Below the pieces are notes generated by a model, which did not search any database, was not told the origin of the DNA, and saw nothing but the letters and a program-made list of their open reading frames with translations. From positions 4,031,676 to 4,095,675 of the forward strand of contig CM041104.1 in NCBI GenBank assembly GCA_023079485.1: a DNA stretch of 64,000 bases. Direction: 5' to 3'. This document shows, piece by piece, positions 45,232 to 57,850 of this stretch. A program made the translations under genes and the position numbers. Each line of letters starts with the position of its first letter. Positions within the stretch are counted from its first letter, which is position 1. The DNA is from Archilochus colubris. Lineage: Eukaryota; Chordata; Aves; Apodiformes; Trochilidae.

Positions 45232-47769
45232 TCAAGAACTAATTTTGAAGCTAAATTGTACTCAAACTGTACTCCATCTTTTCATGTATTCCATTACACT
45301 TCAATTTCTAAGTTTTCAGTTTTATTTTTTTCAGTTTTGTCCTTTGTTTATTTAACCTATTTAATGATATCTACTTATACTGTGATTTTCCTCTCCCTGG
45401 TTTCAAAAATACTTTTGGATTGTTTCTTTTAGAAAAATATATGGTCAGGAGAATTTGCATGAACTTTCAGGTTTAATTGTGAATGAAGTTCTATGGTATT
45501 GCAAATAAGTAGCATCTTCAGGTAAATTATTTTGCAAATAATTGCAGGCTGTTAATATTTTGGTGGAGGGAGTCAAACTGTGTGCAGAAGAGCCTTAGCA
45601 CAGATGGTAGTTTGCCAGCTTGGTGCTATGGACCTCAGACCAAAATCTGCAGGAAGAAAATTAGTCTTTCATTTATAATTTGGCCTGGAGTTTGCAAGGA
45701 ACAGGAAAATTGGGGTGGTATCACAGGCAGGACATGAGCATGATCCATGCAGTGCTGTCAGTGTATGTATGTCTCAGCTATGCAGAAAGCATCAGTTTGA
45801 CCCCATGCTAGGAATTCCTCATTCTGTGGCTCTGAGCCATTCACTGAATTTCCTATTAGAACACTTTCCTAACTAGTCCTGCCTTAAATTCTCCTCTTTG
45901 GAATCTCCTGGCTCATGTGAAGTTTTGCTTTTTTTCACCTCAGTGTGCTTTTTTTCTCAGGAAGGTAACAGAAGCTGCACCAAATGTGAACTGAGTGACA
46001 TGGATTTGCTGATTAGGCACAGATGGGATTCCTCTCCCAGACTGCTCTTCTGTTGTCTCCATCCATTAAAGTTGCTACAAAAGCTATTGGCACAACTCTG
46101 CAATCTCTCCTGTTTAAGTTATTTTACTCTTTTTAGAAGCAAATGCCTGTTGGGTCAGGCACAATGAATGACCTGATCATGTAGTAATTAGGATCCTTAC
46201 CAGAGATTTGGATTTATGCTTCAAATCAATTCCAGAGGGGTCTTTTTTGTCTCAAGTAGCTGCTAGGATGAATCCATGGTGACTTGAAAATATTTTAAGA
46301 CATTCTTTGGAAAAAATTCTGGCCTTGCCATCACTTAAAGTGAGAAAAAAATACAGGTTTGCTTTTTTAGAATGTGTTTGAAAGTTGTTTTCTTGTCCAG
46401 TTCAAATTAGTGAGATAGGAGGAGCTTTGATGCTTGTTTGGAAGCCATTAAGATAATGTTAAGTTTTGCCTTTCATGGAAAGGAGTTCTGGAGAGGATTT
46501 TTAATCCTGTAAATCAAAGCTTGAATCAGTTTCTAGATCTGAGCCCTCTGCATAGCAGTGGAAAGGGCAGATTATGCCAAGTTTGCCTGCTGCAGGCCTT
46601 GTTCCTCCATGCCCAGGACATCCTGTAGCCGCTGCTCTCAAAGGCAGGACAACAGAGTCCATGGAGCCAGGGTCTGCTCTGTGCCAGCTGATTTTTGATG
46701 GGTTTCTATATGACATGTCTCTAATATTGTCTTTTTCTGACTGTTCCAGGTGGGTTTCTCTAGCAAAGATGCCAATATGCTTTTTCAGCAGAACTCTGTG
46801 AGACACCTCAGTTCATAGAGACTGAAGGAAAACGCTCACAAAGAGGAAGACAACTTCACTGCTTTGCTGACTGCCTGGCAATCTGTGGTAAGATATTCCT
46901 CCTTTGATTTTGCACTTTTTGTTCACCTTGTTCAGGCATTACCAAACCATTTATGCTTTCTGCTCTGTTTCCTTTTGTGGTATAATTTTTCCTATGGGGG
47001 AAAAATACACAAGGGAGATGAAAACATCTCTAGTCCAGATGCTGGCAGTCCTTGACCTGACCCACCCAAAACCAGCCCACAGCCTCTGCCCCTTAACTGC
47101 TGTTGGAGCATTGCATCCCTCAGTAGGATCCTGCAGTTATGATGATATTTAAGAAAGTGATTGTATAAGGAAAGGAATTCAGTATATCCATAATTTTTCC
47201 AATCTGAATGCAGAGAAAGGCACTGCTGTGGGAAGTCAGAGCCCTTCCTGTGAGCAGCCCTGAATTTACTGACAAATAGAGATAAGCATTTTTCTGCTTT
47301 TGCTGCTATATTGCTCCTTCTCAAGCTGAAATCAGCCCAGTTTTACCAAGCTTTTAGTCCCAGCTCAGTTAGGCTCCTATTAATCTGAAATGTGTAATGC
47401 AGGATAACCAAAGCAGGGCAGCATAGTACATGGTAGAGATGTTGCTTATAAAAGGACATTGCTTGCTCTCATGGCCCTGCACTTTCTTCCTCTGCTTGTG
47501 TCACCCAGTTTCATGAGCAGGACTCAAAATTTAGGATTTAGCCCCTCTCTCATAGTTTTTGGCCACAAGAGCAGATGCATTAAGGTGCTTTCCTGCAAAT
47601 TCTCCTCTAATTGCTCCAAGTGCTGTGGCCATCAAGCAGAAATCCAGTTGGTAAACTCTGCAGCTTGCAGACAACTTTTCTTGCCAACCATGCATTACCG
47701 AGGGCTAATTGTAAAAGTGGTGCACCTGCTGGCTCCCTTGGTGGCTGGAGCCAACAGGAAAAAAAAAAC
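45232..47769. other. Non-coding sequence, no gene seen
   Basis: AT-rich to average DNA with no transposon tail, tandem array or credible frame. Frames near 45898-46167 and 47459-47776 are under 110 codons and unsupported. Confidence 0.55.
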
Positions 47770-48160
47770 CCAGTAATTTATTAATGATGGAGTCACAAAT
47801 AGTAATGAAAACAATAGGAGCATCTGAAGGAAGCACTGCCAGGGGCAGAGGTGCAGGTGCTCTGTGCCCTGAACAGGCTTGTCGGCATTTTTATAAAGCT
47901 ACTTTACAGCCCTTATCAATTTCCTACTGTTTTCTGTGTACCCCCTGCCCCTTTGCAAATGTTTTGCCTGCACAACAGGCTCAGCATTTCTTGTTGTAGG
48001 TGATAAAATAGCTGTCACCCCGTGGAGGGAGAAAAGAGGCAAAAAAATTAAACTGTTAGGTCCAAAGAAACAAAGCAGGGGAATGCATTTCAGAGCAAAC
48101 AAAGGAGGGCTAATGGAGCCGCTGAGTCGGCACAGGGAGAGCAATGATGTGGTCTGAGCT
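47770..48160. promoter_or_regulatory. Repeat-free motif-rich candidate regulatory block
   Basis: AATTTATTAATGATGGAGTC, AAAACAATAGG (SOX-type), CCTTATCAATTTCC (GATA-type), CCTTTGCAAATG (POU/octamer-like) and GTGATAAAATAGCTGTCACC lie within about 250 bp, with no repeats and no long open frame. The words are present, but enhancer function is inference and needs conservation data. Confidence 0.25.
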
Positions 48161-49235
48161 GAGGAATGTAAAAGGTTTGGGGTAACAAATGCTGGAGGGC
48201 AAGAGAGACTCATTCCTTAAACTGAGGAAGTGTTTTGTGTGTAGCCTTGGATTTCAGAGGTGACCAGCACAGCTATGCACCTCAGCCAACACCATGCACA
48301 AGATCCTTGTCCTGAAAATCTCAGCCATAATTTAAATAACTGCATCACACCAGAAAGCCCAAGACTCTTTTGTCTTAAGTAGGCAGAGCAGAAAGCACTG
48401 CCAGTTTGGGCAAACTCCTTATACCACTCCTTTGGGTGCTTGAGCAGTCATAAGACAAGGTCATGTTGTCTCTCAAAATAGAGTGGGTTTTGGAATGCTG
48501 GGAGAACACAAGGGGTAAGCAGAAATTAATGTCAAATCTTTGAGAAAAGAGTGTGATGAGCTAAGGAACTGATTTCCTTGTAGCCAGCTTTCACCACTGG
48601 TGCAGTTTAGTGCCTGTGAAACACAGCAGCAGATCACAACTTGCAGAAGGATCAAAAAGACAGTCAAGTCATGGCCAGGAATAAGGCCAGGTATAATATG
48701 ATGTTTGTAATCTTAATGCTTGCCTGTCCTGTGTTTTGACCATCATACATGGCTTGAATGTGTTACCTTCCCCTGATAGAAAGCCTTAACCCAAACATCA
48801 GCTCCATGTGCTTTGTTCTGAGGGTGGTGGGTAGTGTCTGTAGTACTCTTTGGGGCTACATCTTATAATATTACAAAATAATTCAGCTTGAAAGGAAGAA
48901 AAGCTGCACTCTGCGGAAAATTCTTGCACTGTCATGGTCTAAGTGCTCAAACATGGACGTTTACCACGGTTTAGGTGAACTGGAAATTCAGGTGATTTTG
49001 GAAATTTCTTAGACTGTGGGAACTTGCTTGTGCTCCTGAGCCCCTAAACTGTTAACCAAATTCTGGTTAACAGCTCTGCCTTGAACTTGGTTTTAGTACA
49101 GAGAGGGAAAACCCCCAAAATATCTGTCAGAGAGAAAGCAGGAGTGCCTCCCTGACTTGCTCTGCCTGAGAGGTCTTGTCAAAGACCCAAAAGCACCACA
49201 GTGGTCTGCATCAAACTGGGAGTCACTTTGCCTTC
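48161..49235. other. Non-coding sequence, nothing recognised
   Basis: Unique-looking DNA without recognisable repeats or coding frames. Confidence 0.5.
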
Positions 49236-49359
49236 TTTTTTTGTGTTTTGTTTTTTGTTTTTTTGGTTTTTTTGGGGGGGTTTTGTTTGTTTTTTTTTGT
49301 TGTTGTTGTTGGTTTGTTGTGTTTTGTTTTTTGTTTTTTGTTTTTTTGTTTTTTTTTGT
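49236..49359. repeat. GT-rich low-complexity tract
   Basis: About 124 bp made almost only of T and G: T runs separated by single Gs, an eight-G run near 49273-49280, and a GTT trinucleotide patch. It forces an artefact peptide of Phe, Leu, Val and Cys on the plus strand and Lys/Asn/Thr on the minus strand. Confidence 0.93.
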
Positions 49360-52300
49360 GATTATTGATGTTGCTGTTCCTTTGTCCAGGAGCTATTCTC
49401 TCAAGTACTAAAAAGTCTTTTCTTTCTTCTTCTCTCATTCCCTCTTTCTCCTCTCACCCCCTAAAATCCCAAACCCTCAGACAAATGCCACCAATTTATA
49501 AGACTGAATTAAAGCCCACAGTTACTTGCCCTCACCTTTTAAAAGTTGTTTGTGGTTTATTTATTTATTACCTTGGGAACTAGGAATCTCTCCCAGTAAA
49601 AGCAGCTAAGATTCTTTTGAATTATCATGAATTCAGGTGTGTGTTTAAGAACCATACTTAATCCTGTGGCAGTGGTGCTAGGAACCAGGACTTCCAATGC
49701 TAATTATTGCCCAGTGATTTGAGAGGGACCTTCACAGGACATGGCAGTGTTAACACGACTATCATGACATGCAGCATGATACATGAAGAAAGGTGAAGGC
49801 AAGGCTCATATATCCCCATAACACTGAATCTCTAATAACTTACAAGCAGGCACCATTTGCTGTCTGCAAAATTAACCTCTCATCTCCTCCAGCCTGCAGA
49901 TTGGGTGCACAGATATAGGATTTTAAGCTCCTCTGTTGAAAAATGGCCCTGCAAAGCTGTCCATCAGAACTCCTGCTGCTTTCCAGGGAGTATTATTAAT
50001 AAAGTTCTCTATAGCAGAAATGAGTCCCTTTTAGAGCTCAGATAAGGTATTTTCCCTGTTAACCAGCTGGGCTGTTTGGCTGTGGACAAATGCAGTGATG
50101 AATGATGGGTCAAGGATGGAGCAGGCTGATTTCTCTCCACGCTTGACCTTGTCTTTGGTCTGACATCCCAAATGACAGATGCATTAAAAAGTTATTTATT
50201 TAGGGGAGCTGCAGCATATTGTACCCTTTGCAAGGTAGCACCTAGTTCTGTGTGAGTGTTAGGATAAGGCTGCCACAGCCATCCCCTCTGTGTCTACTGC
50301 TCCAAGCAGAGAATCCTGTGTGTTTGTCTGTGATGCTCTGTGAACTAAAAGGCAAAAAAAGGGAGCAGGGGCCATGCACGAGGGCAGGCTGCTCCCAAGC
50401 ACATAACCTGCATATCTGCAAATCACTGGCCTGAGGAACAGCATCAGCTAGTATGAAAATGCACCTGAAGGTTTCTGGGCTGTTAAAAGCCCAATGTTCT
50501 GGATAAAATGCAGCACTGAGGAACAGATGATTTCTGCTGTTCAGCTTCTTATCTCCCCAGCACACTTGGGAAAAACTACTTTTTCTGTGACTTTGGGATT
50601 CTCTGTCACTTGTTACACTGTAGCCCACTTCAGTCTTCACTGTACCTGAATAGCTTTTTACTGTGGGACGTGCGGAGGGTGAGCCAAGCCAAGCTGCATC
50701 CCATGAGCACTCTCACTTCATTGTTGGGAAATTGATTATTGCTAAAAAACAGGAGACCTCAGCCTAAATCTGCAGAAAAATGTGTGCATAACCCATCATG
50801 CTTCTCTATCCCTCTGCCTAACCTCTTGCTCCAAGTATGAAAGATGTTTGGATTTTTTAAACCAAGGCTGGAAAACTCTCCTTGCCTACACAAGTGTGGC
50901 CAAGTGAGGATGTTAAGTCCTCCTGACAAGAACTATGGGATGGATTAATTTGCAGAGCCAGGTACAGCAAAGACACCGTCATTACTTTTGGAATACTGGT
51001 AGAGCTTAGATTAGGAAGCACCATAGGAAAACCAAATGGCTGTCACTGGGAAACATTTTATAAGTCTGTCGACCACAACAGAATTGCAGCAATTGATTTC
51101 AGATCTGAATACACCCCTTCTTTCTTTGTCATGCCCATCCCATCACTCACACCCCAAAAGAAAAAACCACAAACAAACAAAAAATAACCCAGAAACTCAA
51201 AACCATTGGAACAATTGCAGTACAAATTGTAAAATATATGCAAAAGCCCATTTTTCCTGATTGGACTGCTGGAAGGGCTGGATGTTGGTGTGCATCCAAC
51301 TCACATTAACTTGGTGTTGGACTGCAGCCACATTTGAATGGCTTCAAGTTCTTTCTGTGATTGTCCAACTCAAATGGATGTGTGCAAATCTTCAGTGGCA
51401 GCAGTGTTTCTTCTGTCTGTTATTTTCAAGATTCTAATGGTTGGGTTTAGTTTGGGGATGAAGCTTACCTGAAGGCAGTATCTGCAAGGTTTTTCTCAGC
51501 ATAGAAGTAGATGATTTTGTGTAACACCAAAGAAGAAGAGTATGAGCTGTGCACTTCATAGGCAGTATTGATTGCAAGTGCACTTCTTCATTTGTGAGAT
51601 ACAGGAAACTCCAGCCAAGGTTTGGAGGGTGTGACTACACTGCTCCCTAATGTAGTCATGACTCCTATTGCCTTCAAAGAGGTTTGGTTCAGCTTTCAAA
51701 TAGATAAAATTTGAACATGAAATACTTTGCTATGGAAGTGTGTTGGAATAGGAGTGTGCAGGATGGTGGAAAAGTTGCTCAGAACCAACACCACCAGCAT
51801 TTCTTTACATATCATGAGTGGCCTCATGATGGTGAGGGCTGGCAAAAAAAATGGAGATGTCCCATCCCTCTTTTGCTACTGTTTGAAGGTCTGATTTTTA
51901 GTTTTGGGTGTTTTAGGGGAGTGTTGAATATATAATAGACCTGAGCAACGCTCTCAAGTTAGCACAATGAAGGATGGAGTTGGGGGGGAGGGGGAAAGTA
52001 TGTTTTCCACAGTGGCCTGTTTAAAACATTACAAGCAACCTCTCTTCCATCATGAGTCCTAGTTTAAATCTACTGCCCTAGGGCATAAAAATCAACTCCT
52101 AACAACTTCCAGTGGGACCACTATTCCATCAATGTTCCCATCAAATGCTGACTCCATGATTAATATTCACCCTCTTTCTTCGTTAATCATCAGTCTTCAT
52201 TCATTTTTTGTAACTTCCTGCTGACAGGAGTGGTGTTCATAGAGCAGCTGGTAGGGAAAACAGAAAGAGCTGAACTGCTGTACACAAGCTGTGAAGGGAA

Positions 52301-53450
52301 AAAGCCACCTCAGTGCACTGTGCCAGCTCAAAATCAGTCCTAAAGATGCAATTTTGTCCCCAGCCCTAGAAGCAGTGGGGGTGAATTTTTTTATAGCTTT
52401 TGTGAGATGGGACCTCACAACAACCCATGACTGCTGTTGTGCTTTTATCCTGAGTGTTATAGCACCCAGTAATTTAGAACAGGAACAATAGTCATGAAGA
52501 ACAAACTATCAGAATTGGGCTCATCAAATTAAATCTGTATCTGGTACGAAAATAGAGATTTCCAATTAACACTTGCACTGACTGTAACCTGTGAATGGTA
52601 AGTCTGCTTTGCTATTGACTCCTGAATGACTTTGCAAGTAAGATGGGATCCATCCTTGCTGCCCAACCTAAGATCTGAGAATAATAATTGCTTTTTGCCT
52701 TGTTCATGTCTCTCTGAGCAGTTGCAACTGTCCTGCAGAGAAGGGACTCCCTGACTTATCCAAATCACTGTACAAGCATATGAGTTCAGAATGCACTGGG
52801 GTAGATACTGACTCTTAAAATGGATGTTGCATGTTAATCTGCTTTCTAGAAAGTGTTATGGCTATATCTGGGATTCCTCTCAATTCTGGTAATGTCATAC
52901 AGAGCTCTGGGGCCTGCATTCCCCAGATTTAGACTTCGTCTTTTGAGATGCTTTGTAATGTGCTTTGTTTGTAAAATTGAAATGCTGAATAATCTGCTTT
53001 AGCATTATGGCAGTGGTAATAGAAGTAATAAGAAAGCGTCAAAAAGAGAAAATATTTGATTTATAAGTAAGTAGACCTTGGTTTGGTCTTCTCAGACACA
53101 TCAGACATTCTGTGTGAGTCGACTTTTAGGACAATGAATTGAACAGTGAATCAACATAGTCAAAATTCACACTGTGATCTTGCCAAAAAGAGGAAGATTT
53201 TTGTGTTCTGCTTTTTTTTTTTTTCCTAGTGAGTTGATGGGTATGTGTGTAGGTTTGCAGGATGCACAGCTAATGGCCATTGCCCATCAGAGGGGTGATG
53301 ATGGCTGACAGGATGGGGGGACAGATGGGAGGCTGTCTTTTGCTTCTCCAGGGCAGAAGGACCACCTTTGGTCTCAGCATTTCTTCATCACTTCCTTTCA
53401 GGTGACAGGAATACTCCTAAGGATCTTTCCTTCTGTAACTGTGGTATTCA
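49360..53450. other. Non-coding sequence, no gene seen
   Basis: Average-composition unique DNA. The frame at 50242-50640 (132 codons, minus) has no domain and is opposed by plus-strand frames. A small A/C-rich patch lies at 51162-51190. Confidence 0.55.
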
Positions 53451-56400
53451 TTGACTGGCAGTGATAGCAAATATCTGGGAATTTCCAGCCTTTTTCTAGG
53501 AGGGAAAAAAAGGAAAACACAAACACCCAAGTGTTATTGTTTCCTTGTAGAGAACAATATTGCCCTGAGTGCAGAGCTTGTACATGTTTGTTTGTTTTCT
53601 AATAACTTTTTAAGGATAATTATTTATTTTAAAAGATGAAGATTATGAGAAATTTTACATTATTAATTGAAAACATTGCACAGGAAGCATTATTTTTTAT
53701 GAAAATAAGGGAATTTTATCTTGGTTTTATTCCTGCTTCTTAACAAATACCAACTTCAATGTCAGTTTCAGAAGATTCTTCTCTGGCAGTTTTGTGTCTT
53801 GATAGTTCCTGTTTTCAAATCTAGGACAATTTATCTGATCTCAGAGAGATACTGGTCTTTACTGGTTTGTATTTACTGATTCAGGAGAGGGAGTAAAAGA
53901 ATATACTGGTGCTTAATCACATTCACAGCCTGATTACACACCAGCTTGGTATCTAACTTATACACTCCTTTCTTATTAAATCAGTGTGAACAACTGCAGA
54001 AGCCTGCTAGGAATGTGCAAGTGGCTACATGTAAGTATTTCCATTGTTTACACAAACTGGACCCGTATTTTGAAAATGTTTTCCAAAATTTAGATTGCTA
54101 AGGGAGTGGAGATTTAGTAGTTCCATCACTGATCAGCATACCTCTAACACTTGTGTAAGACATAAGCAAGGTTCATCCCATTGCTTTAGAAGAGGAAAAA
54201 AATCTGGACAATCCAGCCTCAATGTCCTCATTACCAATTGGGTGCTGCTTTTTATTCTGTTAAGTGTCTCTTTTATTCTGTTTTGGGTGAGAACAACATT
54301 CTGTCCTCTAAACAAGCCAAAGCTGCCTGAGCATTATCTTCTTCCATCTGCATCCAGCTTCATTCAGGGAAGATGTTTCTGTTCTGGCATGTCACTGACC
54401 CACTGTACCATCTTGACCAAAGCCTTTTTGTGTGATTGGGCCAATAAGATATAAAATAGCACATTATCCCTTTAAGTAATACAATTGTAGATCACACTTA
54501 GTATTATTTTTTGGTCAGAAAATAATAATGGGAGCCTAGAGGAAAATTTTCTTTGATTTCCCTCTTCCATTATCCCAAAGATTGCTGTCTGTAGTATTAA
54601 TAGATTGAGTACAGTACCAGCTTGCTTGATACAAGATTGGAGCAGCCACTGCTGAAATCAAGCAACCACCAGCCCTTCCCAGCCAGGAGATGGGAAGAGC
54701 TGCCATGAGCTGGAGAGGACAGTTAAGCCCTGTTAAACACAAGTGTCTGGACCTTGGAGATGCCCCTTGGCAAGGCCTGTTCAGCAATCTGTTCTTGGAA
54801 AGAACTGGAAGTGGAGCCCTGGAGTCCATCTGCTGGCAGGCATGGTGGCACAGCAGTGACATGGCTGCTGGGGTACAGGTGGGTGTCATCCTCAACACCC
54901 TGGCTGCTCCCCAGAGGGTATGGCACCAGCTTAGAGAATGACCAGGGAGGAAACATGTTCAAGCAAATAGAGATAAGGGAATTAGTAATGCTTTCTATTG
55001 GGGGGTTATTTTTTGAGCACTGGGCTGTTCCCCACTGGACTTCTGAAGGAGGAAGACAAAACTAACCTGTAAATACTTTCCTGTGACCAAGAACTGTGAA
55101 TACAGAACACAACACATCAATGCTCATCAGGAAGGGCAAGACCTTTATGTCAATGTTCATTTGCAGAACAAATGTGCTGCAGTATCCTCCCTGGGGTTGT
55201 AAATATCCCCATTGTGCTCATGCAGGAAGGGCTGTTGCCCAGGGTAGCTGGGCAGTCTTGATGGGAAACCTGGATTCCTGTCCATAGAGCCAACCTGCTC
55301 CTTCCTCCTCCCGAGTCACACTTTGTCTGAAAACCCAAATGATGCTCAAGCATCCTGACAGAAGAGGCAGTCAGGCTGATCACCTGGTTCTTTTTATGGT
55401 CCTCCTGCTCTCCATATGAGCCTGCAGGAAGAAAAATCTTACAATGGCTGCAGATGTGCATCACAGCTGTGCTTTCAGAGGAAGAACTGGGACATGCAGA
55501 TGCCAAGGACAGCAATCCCACCCAGGTTAACCTCTGCCATGGCAGGGCCTGAGCACACCAGCAGTCACTGGGTAGCATGGGTAGTCACTGGGACATGAAG
55601 CCATCAGTGCTGCTGCTTGGTGGCACTGCCTCACCAGAGAGTGACCTCCCCCTTAGTGACTCCCCACAGCTTGGAGCAAGCATAATGCAGCCTCCAGTCA
55701 CTGTGGCAAATCTGTGGGTCTCCTCCATCTCTCTGTGGCCAAATCACAAAGTACCTTTTTTATTTTCCTGCTAAGCTGCTTTAACCCAGGTTGCTGTGGG
55801 ACTCTGAAGCTCTTGCATTTATCAGCATTAAATAAGAAGCAATAAGCTCTTGGCTGTGCTGTGAAGAGCTTTCCTTTCCTGGGCAGTAAATCTGCAGTAA
55901 CTCTCTCTTACAGTTTTATTGAGGGTTATCAAGTGTTTATTCAAAAGGCATTTCCGTGCATTCATCCTTCTTCTAATTGGGCAGTGAGTGGTAATGCTCT
56001 CTCCGGACAGGCTATTATGGCTGTGGTAAAATTTGCTCTGTTTAGTCAATAGTCTGTCCACCTTGCTAATTTGTTGGGTGGAGAGAGGAAGTAGGGCTTT
56101 ATTGGCAGATGGTTTCTACTAAATGGAGTTTGAACTATGTCACTTATAAAATCACCTTCCCCAGAATGCCTGGAACACGTCCTGTGCTGCCTCAAAGAGC
56201 AAAGCAAGAAAACCTGTAGAGAGTTAAATCTTTGAAGATCTCTTAGGCTGAATCTGCACAATGTTCAAGGAGCATCCTGGTGCCCTTCTTGTGTGGCATG
56301 GCTGGATTTCAGCCCAGACATCACATCCTCAAACTAAAAGTGCTACAGAGGAGTCCATGGCTGAAGAGGACTCCTGCTGCTTGTTGGCCACATGCAGTGG

Positions 56401-57676
56401 GAGCATGCTCCATTTCTGGGGTACAAGGAGTGTTGGAGATGGTCTTCATAGTTGGGACTCAAAAGAGAAACTGACAATTAACAGGGTGGTTTATAATGAA
56501 ATCCCTTTCTAGGAACATCTGGAAACCTGGAATGGGTGCTGGGAGAAAGAGTATGTAGGTGAGTTGAGCTTGGAGGTTGGCTTGATTTATTCCATTGTAG
56601 TTTGGTCTACCTGTTCTTTTAGCTACTGGTTGTTAGGATGAAGAAGTCAGAAATTAGGTGGTAAAAGGGGATGGAAATGGTGTCATCCAAACTTTCCATA
56701 TAACAACAAATAATTTTGGATAGAGTAAAAGCAGGCTCACATTGAGGTGAAACGTGACCTCCGTGTGGCTCTGCCCTGCTCCAGTCTGCTGGGCTCTTGC
56801 ATCTCTCCTGCTACCAAAGCCTTCCCCTTGCACAGGATGAGATCCTGCTCCTTCTGCAAAGCAGGAGAGGAGGAGGGGTGGCTCAGCCATGCTTATCCAA
56901 TGTGTACCTGGACAGCTGGTACTTCTTACAGTGCCTTCATTTTTAAGCTATCCATCATGCTCAAGGGATCACATCCAGGCCCTGAATTGCAGAACTGGCA
57001 CCTTGGGAAGTGTTCAGCTGTGAAAACTGACTTGGCAGGATAGGTTTGCCACATGAAAAAAAAAAAAAAGAAATGCTTTGACTACCTTATTTTTAAAAGG
57101 CAAGGTAAATGGAAGAGGCTGAATCAACTCACTGGCATTTTCAGTGGATCTATGGCTCTCCTGTGTCCTGCTGCTGGATGGATGCAGGCAAGTCTGCCCC
57201 AGATGGATAGATTTGTGCAGATGGGAAGGGGCAGACTGTTGCATCTGCAAACTGTTATGTCTTTAGAGCTGGCCTCCTGGGTCATGTTGAACTTCAGTCT
57301 CCCAGTAATGTGTGCATCTCCCCAGCAGAATGGATCAGTGAAAAGAAATGCAAGCTCTTAGGTAAGAGCTGCAAACTTCAGAGCTAAAATTTTTATTAAA
57401 ATGAGATGTTAGAGTGCTCTTGGAGGAGAAGTTTGGACAGATGTGATATTGGACACAATGAGTCTCATGTCTAAGTTGTCTGCTCATAGTTATTTAGGAC
57501 CTGTACTGCTGTTCAGGCAAGGACATCTTTTTGAGGTACCAGTTGACTTCAGCCTAATGATCTGGAAGTGAAGTTAAACTAAAAAAGAGTTAATGAATTT
57601 TCCTTTATTTTATTCTTGGTACTTCAGGTTGCATTGGTTTAGTAATTTGCAGTAGGAATGGATAGGCTTCAGTAGT
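53451..57676. other. Non-coding sequence, no gene seen
   Basis: The block 54536-55600 is GC-richer and holds overlapping frames on both strands (up to 142 codons) without recognisable domains. Around 55810-56060 the sequence is repeat-free with TTTATTGAGGG and TTCTAATTGGGC words and may be conserved. A14 lies at 57056-57069. Confidence 0.5.
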
Positions 57677-57725
57677 GTGCAAAGTGCTTTGAGATCTCCA
57701 ATGAAAAGTGAAATAGATGCAGAAT
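57677..57725 (+). mobile_element. MIR-type SINE 3' end, copy 1
   Basis: TGCAAAGTGCTTTGAGATCT followed by CCAATGAAAAGTGAAATAGA closely follows the 3' end of amniote MIR-like SINEs (TGTAAAGCGCTTTGAGATC, then GATGAAAAGTGCTATATAA). The SINE body upstream is too decayed to recognise. A second, more diverged end lies 120 bp downstream in the same orientation. Confidence 0.55.
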
Positions 57726-57796
57726 GTTCTCTTTTGTCCTCCTCAGAGGCTCTATTTCATTAACGGATGAAGTGACCCCTAAAATATAATATTAAT

Positions 57797-57850
57797 TCTG
57801 CAAAGCACTTGGGAATTCTTCAGAATCAAAGGTGCTATGCAAATATATTC
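57797..57850 (+). mobile_element. MIR-type SINE 3' end, copy 2
   Basis: TCTGCAAAGCACTTGGGAAT followed by CAGAATCAAAGGTGCTATGC carries the same two blocks as the copy at 57677 (AAAGCRCTTNGRGA and AAAGGTGCTATRYAA-like), more diverged. Two ends in the same direction suggest two insertions or a local duplication. Confidence 0.55.

Noticed and set aside
49157..49411. Hydrophobic frame looking like a membrane protein
   Set aside because: Phe/Val/Leu/Cys content comes from the GT-rich low-complexity tract.
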